The translations under genes were made by a program, and so were the position numbers. From Moniliophthora roreri (Eukaryota; Basidiomycota; Agaricomycetes; Agaricales; Marasmiaceae), in assembly GCA_001466705.2 (NCBI GenBank), contig LATX02000078.1:682001-746000 (forward strand): a stretch of DNA of 64,000 nucleotides. Direction: 5' to 3'. Below are positions 58,245 to 64,000 of this stretch, in pieces (the first letter of the stretch is position 1; each line of letters starts with the position of its first letter). The notes below the pieces were generated by a model, which saw nothing but the letters and a program-made list of their open reading frames with translations, was not told where the DNA came from and searched no databases.

Positions 58245-59012
58245 ATGGCCGTTCTACTCCCTCATCATATCCCAAACATGCATCCCGCAAAACGTATGCG
58301 GCGTACTGCGACCTCTGTGATGGCTGGCGACTTTGACTTTCGACCGACGCGAGACGTGTTGACTTGTTTGTTGAACGGCGTTCCGCCATATCTGGAGGAG
58401 GAAAAAGAAGAAGAGGCGAGGAAGAAGAAGAAGGAAGCAAAGGAGGAGAAGAAAGTGCGTGACAAGCTCAGGAGAAGAGAAGAGAGGGCGCGTGAAAAAG
58501 CTGAAAAGGCGAAGAAGGAGGTCGAGCTGCGGCAACAACAACAGCATTCGATATCAGCGCCACCGATGGCAAGCACAAGTGCTCTACCCAAGCCGAGTCA
58601 TACGACTACAGCACCGGCGTCCTTCTGGGCGGCAAGACCCTATGTTCATATCGCAACTCTACATCGGTCGACGTCTGTGACACCGCCGCCGATCACCTCG
58701 CCAATAGCGATTCTCTCTTCTCATGAGTCGACTCCCGACCCATCCAACTCCTCCACCACCTCAAGGACCTCCTCGAAAAGACCCAGAACGCCCGACGACG
58801 ACGAAGAGATTATTTCTATGCCACCAACTGTGCCGCGGCCGCGGAAGAAACGACCAGCAGTGCGGAAAGGTTGGAAGGGTTGGGTTGAGGGTTCGCCGCC
58901 TCCCTCAGAGAAGCTGATTAATCTAGATGCTGTGCCTGTTCTTCAGGAGAGAAGGACGCGGAGCGGCAAGAATTTCGACGCTATAGGAGTGGGTAAAGAT
59001 GGCTGGGTATAA
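58245..59012 (+). CDS. Basic coiled-coil protein of unknown function
   Basis: A single open frame from ATG 58245 gives 255 residues. It begins MAVLLPHHIPNMHPAKRMRR. A strongly charged Lys/Glu helix follows (EEEKEEEARKKKKEAKEEKK, REERAREKAEKAKKEVELRQ), predicted to form a coiled coil. Then come a Ser/Thr/Pro-rich linker, nuclear-localisation-like basic clusters (RPRKKRPAVRKGWKGW) and a C-terminal QERRTRSGKNFDAIGVGKDG. Nuclear location is inferred. No family was recognised. The ATG at 58278 (MHPAKRMRR) is an equally possible start. A coding assignment rests on length and composition only. Confidence 0.6.
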   Translation: MAVLLPHHIPNMHPAKRMRRTATSVMAGDFDFRPTRDVLTCLLNGVPPYLEEEKEEEARKKKKEAKEEKKVRDKLRRREERAREKAEKAKKEVELRQQQQHSISAPPMASTSALPKPSHTTTAPASFWAARPYVHIATLHRSTSVTPPPITSPIAILSSHESTPDPSNSSTTSRTSSKRPRTPDDDEEIISMPPTVPRPRKKRPAVRKGWKGWVEGSPPPSEKLINLDAVPVLQERRTRSGKNFDAIGVGKDGWV

Positions 59013-60005
59013 ATGGTGAGTTGTATCTTTTTATTGAACCGTGCAATAATTCTAAGATTCCATCATTCAGTAGCTTAGATGCATCCTATACTACCCACCC
59101 AGGAAAATAGACGTGTCCCCGACGTTGTCAGTGCCGTTGCTCTCCCATGCGCATCTATCGTATCTCTCTGCATCGCTTTACTTTTGTTTTGGTTTTGTGT
59201 ATTTCAGAGCTTTTCCGTCTTTTTATTCATTCAGCTTTACACAGTACGCATCCTCCTTATTCCTTTCTTCGTCACTAGGCAATCATTTGTAGCGACAAAT
59301 CTTTATACCTTTGGGGTGAATAACATGGATTCTACTCGTTTCTGGACTGTTCTACGTCTCTCTAGTCAAATTGATAGATACCTGTGGTACGATGCCAACT
59401 AAATAACGCCCTTTCCCTTCATGCGAGTTTATTTCGAATACGGATGACTGATGAACCTGATATCTTGAGCGTCTGCGCAATGACAGTGGCCGAGATTGTG
59501 TTCCGCGCTACTGAGCCCTGGGCTTTCATCGAGGGTCGGATCGTCATTTTTACCTGACATGTCTATATAATTATTGAATGCAGATCAACATGAGTGCAAT
59601 GCAAATATCATGACTTTTGCTATCACTGGACGTTGCTCGTTACTTGTTGGGCCGGATTGTGCGCAGCGCAGGTTCTGCATTTCGATCGCGGAAGTTTTTG
59701 CGGCCGGCATTTTCACTTTCATTAAGCGGCGATCACCGGTCCCGATCTGGGGTCGCTTTGGTAGTAAACATGTACAAATATTCCCTCTTGCTCTCGACTT
59801 TTTTTTTCGCAAGCCGTCGGGCTGGCCTTTTTCGACAGTCCTGGCCAGTGTAACTGAGTCCTTTGTCGAGATTAGTGAATTGGGAAACTCGAATACAAAT
59901 ACGGGACCCTTTATAACAGCTGAAAATTCAGTTTGGAGGCCGTCCGGCATCCATTCAGACCGGATACATTGGTGCCACCGGTCCAGCTAGCTCTATCGTC
60001 CCAAA
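59013..60005. other. Intergenic before MTG1
   Basis: 1 kb without a recognised gene. Open frames on both strands at 59574-59990 overlap each other and show no motif. It includes the MTG1 promoter. Confidence 0.5.
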
Positions 60006-61854
60006 ATGGTTCTAACCAGCATCCCGCTGCCTGTCCTTCCCTCTCCCTCATCATGGTACCCAGGACACATGATGAAGTTTACTCGAATACTCCCATCGCT
60101 GCTTACACGCACGGACGTGGTTCTGGAACTTAGGGACTCGAGGCTTCCGTTAACAAGCATCAATCGAACATTAGAAGGTGTGTGTGACATACATCTCTCG
60201 TTACCCTTTCCTACTTTCCTACCCTTTCCTATCATCCCCAGCGGCGCTTTGGGCTCCAACCCCAGTCAACCCAAACCCCGGACCATTGTGTGGATCTATT
60301 CTAGGCCATACAAGGAAAACTTACGGCGTCGGGTATTCATACGACCTGAATGCCCCATTTGATAGGTTACATGTTATGTGCGATCCCCTTCGTCTCGTGA
60401 TCCTCCTGAGCTCCCTCTTCTCGGATCCGTGAAAGTAACCGACTGACCGTTATCTATGCCCTGTCAGGTTCCCTTCGAAAGTGGCGAATCGAGCGAGGTT
60501 ACGATCCTAATGATCCTACTCGCAGGATTCACAACGCCATGGCGTGCGAACGAATAGTGGTCCTAAATAAAAGGGACCTTGTCCCCGAATGGGGTATGGA
60601 TGTAAGCTGAACGTCCTACACAGAATATGATAGGTTAATAGTGTTTCTGGTTTAGCCCTTCCGGAATGCTATGGCCAAGAAGTTCCCAGACCAGCAGTTT
60701 ATCTTTGCGTCATGGCACAAGCCTCGGGATATTCGTGACCTTAGTAGAAGGCTAGTAAGTACGCCCTGTCGTTCCTAATATTCCTTTTCTGCGTCATAGC
60801 GGTCATCTTATTCTCCGTTTGACAGATATTGCCCAAAAATATCCACTTGCTACGGAACTCAATGTTCTAGTCATCGGAATGCCAAATGTCGGTAAATCTA
60901 CGCTTTTAAACGCTCTCCGAAATATGGGCATCAAAGGACGTGCGTTGCTTTCAAAGTGATCGTCGCTTTCCCATAACTGAATACATGCTCTCAGGAACCC
61001 CGAAAGCCTTCCAAACTTCTTCGCAACCAGGGCTAACTCAGGCTTTATCAACAAGGTTAAAGCTGTCGGTAGACCCACTCGTTTACGCATTTGATTCTCC
61101 AGGCGTAATGCTCCCCTTTCTCGGCCAAGGTCAAAAAGGCGCCGAAAGGGGAGTGAAGCTTGCGCTAATCGGTACGTAACCCTGAACCCAATCTTTTATT
61201 TCATCCGAATGGCATGGGTACTGAATTGACTTTCCGCTTCCATCGTACTTGCAGCGGGAATTAAAGAAGGCTTATATGACATGGAAGCGCTGGCAGGATA
61301 CCTGCTGTACAGGCTGAATGTGTTGAATCCCATTTGTGCGTTCGAGCTCCATGTCAATGTTTCCTTGATTGTTGCTAAGTCTCTCCGTTCCTGTAGCCCC
61401 TGCGTATCTCGAGCTCCTTCCGGAAGGGACTCCCCCGACCACTGACCTTGAAACGTTTCTCGGCGCTTTGGCGGGGCGCATGGGAATGGTCAAAAGAGGC
61501 GCTGAACCCGATATTCTTCGCGCTGCTTCGTACTTTGTTAGATGGTGGCGTGAAGAAGGTGGCTTGCTAGCTGCTTCTTCCGCGCTTCAGCTCTCTGGTA
61601 AAAATATCCGTTCGCTTGAGGGAAGTGTAACCCAAGGTTGGGGATTCGACTTTCAATGGGAGGTGTCTCCGCAAGAGAGCGGAGACTGGACCCAGGAACA
61701 TGTGCAGCGGAAGATGGAGGAATGCATAGAGGACTATATTCTCGAGTCAGAAAGGGAGGACAGAGACGAGAGTAATATTAGTGCAACGCAGAGGAAGAAA
61801 CAGCTAAGTATAGAGGAGAAGGCGAAAAGAAAGCTCAAGCATCTACGTCGATAG
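60006..61854 (+). CDS. MTG1: Mitochondrial ribosome-assembly GTPase 1
   Basis: YlqF/MTG1-type circularly permuted GTPase acting in assembly of the large mitochondrial ribosomal subunit at the inner membrane. From ATG 60006: SSWYPGHMMKFTRILPSLL and TDVVLELRDSRLPLTSINRT. G4 comes first (ERIVVLNKRDLVPEW), then G1 (VLVIGMPNVGKSTLLNALRN) and G3 (VYAFDSPGVMLPFLG); this permuted G4-G1-G3 order is diagnostic. After it, GIKEGLYDMEALAGYLLYRL, LELLPEGTPPTTDLETFLGA and a charged C-terminal tail (RKKQLSIEEKAKRKLKHLRR). About six short introns. No neighbour explains regulation; housekeeping. Confidence 0.93.
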
Positions 61855-62308
61855 ATGACTACTACGTCCACAAATAGTATCTATATCATGATATATATCA
61901 CTCGTGCACCGGAATTGAAGGGACGCGGCAGGCGACCATGACGATCTCCTTTTTAGCCTGTTGTGGATGTGTCGGCCTTCCAGTCGGTACCGTCGACCGA
62001 TACCAATAAGTAGAGATGTTCAAATGGGATATTGGTATTATAGACAATTCTTCTCTGTCCATTCTCAAGCTTTTCCTATCAAATTAGACTTTCAGGACGA
62101 GTTCGACGCTCGAAATTCAGTTGTGTGGCACCAGATCCAATTCCCACACTCTTGTTCCCATTTTGGTTCAGGCATTGTTCCGAAGATCCCCCGGTTCTTG
62201 ACCCCAGCAAGGACTCGAGTATGTCGACTCCGAGTCGTCATTCTTCCATCTGCCTACTCTCTTCTACTCACGCACTGCAAATAATCCATTCTCCTCAAAA
62301 ATTCCAAC
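61855..62308. other. Intergenic before the second FucP-like MFS gene
   Basis: Promoter region of the MFS gene starting at 62309; no other gene seen. Confidence 0.55.
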
Positions 62309-64000
62309 ATGGACGGCTTGTCCGCTGCCGAGCGACATCGAGAACGGGAACGAAACCTCGACGTATACGTGATCCCAACTCTCCCGTATCTTTCAAGGCC
62401 AGAGGACGACGACTGGTTTGAAGAAGATCAACGTCATGAAGATCCCATAGCACTTCACAACTTCACCACCACGATGCACCCCGCTCTCAGGAATGAACAA
62501 AATCGTAACGAGGACCTTATACGAACAAAAGCTACCACGTCCGTCCACACGAGAAGAGCACGGATCCAACTCGGAGCTCTCTTCTGGTCTATGTTTCTTG
62601 CTGGATGGAGTGACGCTACATTTGGACCATTGTTGCCAAGGATACAGGAGTTCTATCATGTGCGTACCCTCCCTAGTTTCTTGACGGGAATTTCTCTAAA
62701 TATCAACAAACTCAAACTCCAGGTCAATGATACCATTGTCTCATTCATCTTTGTGTCTCAATGCCTTGGATTCGTTGTAGGTGCTTCCATTATGGTACCG
62801 CTTCTCTATCGGTTTGGTTTTGGGAAGGTTCGAGGTCAAAGTCCACATTCTGCGTTCGCGATTCCTCATCACGATCATCCATAAATAGACAATCGTTCTC
62901 GGAGCAATTCTTCATATGTTTGCGAGTGGATTACAGGCGGCCTCTTTATCATTTCCGGTCTTCGTTCTTTCTTGTCTGCTCGCGGGAATTGGCGTGTCAT
63001 TTCAGGTGCATCTTTCTAGTCAATAACTAACCGTTACTTGATATTAAACGGAAGCTCCTAGGACACTGGAGGGAATGCATATGTAGCTAATCTACGCGAG
63101 AACGTGGAGATAAAGATGGGTCTCTTACATGCCGCGTACGGTGCGTTGTCTCTTCATGCTACTCGAAACTTGAGTATTGATCTACCGTCTCAGGCATTGG
63201 AGCTCTTACTTCCCCTTTGGTTGCAACCCAGTTTGCACGATTTCCAGGAAAATGGCACTACCATTTCTTGTGTGCGTTGGTAATCGGCTGTGTTGCTACC
63301 ATTGCTCTTTCCTTGACATTCAAATTCAAGAAACAAGAAGGTATCGCAGTACACCACCTCTCCTTCACATACTTCCATCATGCTCATATCTGCTCACTCT
63401 AGATTGCCTTGCGGATATTGGCCAATTACCGGATGAACCAACGGAAGAAACGCTTACCAGTGCTGGAGGATCATTCAAGCGGATCTTAATGCATAAAAAT
63501 GTGCATCTGTTATCATTATTTACATTGATATATGTTGGTATTGAGGTCACAATTGGGGGTATGTCTTCCTTCTCTTCTTTTTCTCGGTTTTGCTTGCTGA
63601 TATTGGTCAAGGCTGGATTGTGACATATATTCTACGATTAAGAGACGGAGGCGCCAACTCGGGTTACATATCGTCGGGATTCTTTGGTGGTATGTATCTG
63701 TTTCTGGGTGATTAATACATATTACTCAGTGTCGGTTGTACCAGGACTCACGTTTGGCCGTGTTGGCCTCCTTTGGTTGAACGCCAAGGTAGTAGGCATC
63801 TTTCTCAAGTCACTGAACCCAATGTATATGACCTCCCGTAGATAGGTGACCGCTACGCGATGTATCTCTACGCTGTCCTCGCTATCGGGTACGTCCTTGA
63901 CCTCCATACCGCCGATTTTACTCAACTTTGACTTAGCCTTGAGCTCGTCGTCTGGCTGGTACCATCCCTTATCGGTTCCGGTGTATCAATCGCCCTTGTC
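62309..64000 (+). CDS. MFS carrier, fucose permease-like (partial, runs off the right edge)
   Basis: Paralogue of the carrier at 51226..53148, opposite strand. ATG 62309 opens a long acidic N-terminus, then RRARIQLGALFWSMFLAGWS, DATFGPLLPRIQEFYHV, NDTIVSFIFVSQCLGFVVGA, ASLSFPVFVLSCLLAGIGVS, AYVANLRENVEIKMGLLHAA, ALTSPLVATQFA, HLLSLFTLIYVGIEVTIGGW, NSGYISSGFFGGLTFGRVGL and YLYAVLAIGLELVVWLVPSL. The window ends in the predicted ninth or tenth helix, so the C-terminus is missing. Introns fall at positions like those of the paralogue. Confidence 0.87.

Noticed and set aside
59574..59990. Open frames on both strands, 121-138 codons
   Set aside because: Overlap each other, carry no recognisable motif, and lie between well-defined genes; not supported.
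60178..60432. Separate short gene within MTG1
   Set aside because: Falls in MTG1 introns and exons in another frame; MTG1 explains the conserved residues.
1..64000. Biosynthetic, toxin-antitoxin, CRISPR or viral systems
   Set aside because: No core biosynthetic enzyme, direct-repeat spacer array, polymerase or capsid-like protein was seen; the DNA is eukaryotic with spliceosomal introns.

Overview
The window looks like nuclear DNA of an Agaricomycete (mushroom-forming basidiomycete). Genes are split by many short (about 45-65 nt) GT-AG introns and packed on both strands. The gene content fits a plant-litter or wood degrader: CE1 esterases (one with a fungal CBM1 cellulose-binding domain), F-box proteins with zinc-knuckle motifs, a Gin4/Hsl1-type kinase and Dal5-type and fucose-permease-like MFS carriers. 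No rRNA, tRNA, CRISPR array, intact transposase gene or secondary-metabolite core enzyme was recognised.

Layout. 0.3-6.5 kb: an NCS1 uracil/allantoin-type permease (+), a 6-phosphofructo-2-kinase whose bisphosphatase half has lost its catalytic histidine (-), and an ALYREF/Yra1-like mRNA export adaptor (-). 6.5-8.2 kb: no recognisable gene. 8.2-12.8 kb: two tandem CE1 esterases with identical exon lengths, only the first carrying CBM1; short repeat relics lie between them. 13.2 kb: a 165-bp TA-flanked MITE. 13.7-19.5 kb: a Ser-rich protein with a C-terminal membrane segment, and a large bHLH regulator (both -). 20.9-25.5 kb: two F-box/zinc-finger paralogues, tail to tail, the plus-strand copy apparently decaying. 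26.3-27.5 kb: remains of a decayed gene.

27.9-39.6 kb is the most unusual stretch. A three-gene module has been duplicated in tandem: S (small secreted protein, -), X (Ser-rich protein, possibly DUF5745-like, +) and Y (HELMH metallopeptidase-like protein, -). The surviving order is S1-X1(relic)-S2-X2-Y_A-X3(pseudogene)-Y_B. Copies are at different stages of life: intact, spliced around a lost acceptor, frameshifted, or reduced to an orphan exon. A second TA-flanked MITE (166 bp) sits inside it.

39.7-53.1 kb is ordinary: a mitochondrial PPR-like protein (-), a zinc alcohol dehydrogenase (-), the Gin4/Hsl1-type kinase (-), a Dal5-family MFS carrier (+) and a fucose-permease-like MFS carrier (-). 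53.1-58.2 kb is gene-poor. 58.2-64 kb holds a basic coiled-coil protein (+), the mitoribosome-assembly GTPase MTG1 (+) and a second fucose-permease-like MFS gene (+) that runs off the right edge; this is a paralogue of the one at 51-53 kb.

The genes do not form one pathway. Functional themes are nutrient uptake (NCS1, Dal5-like, two MFS), extracellular hemicellulose deacetylation or deferuloylation (two CE1), and rapidly duplicating lineage-specific families (F-box, S, X, Y). All identifications come from reading motifs; no database search was run.
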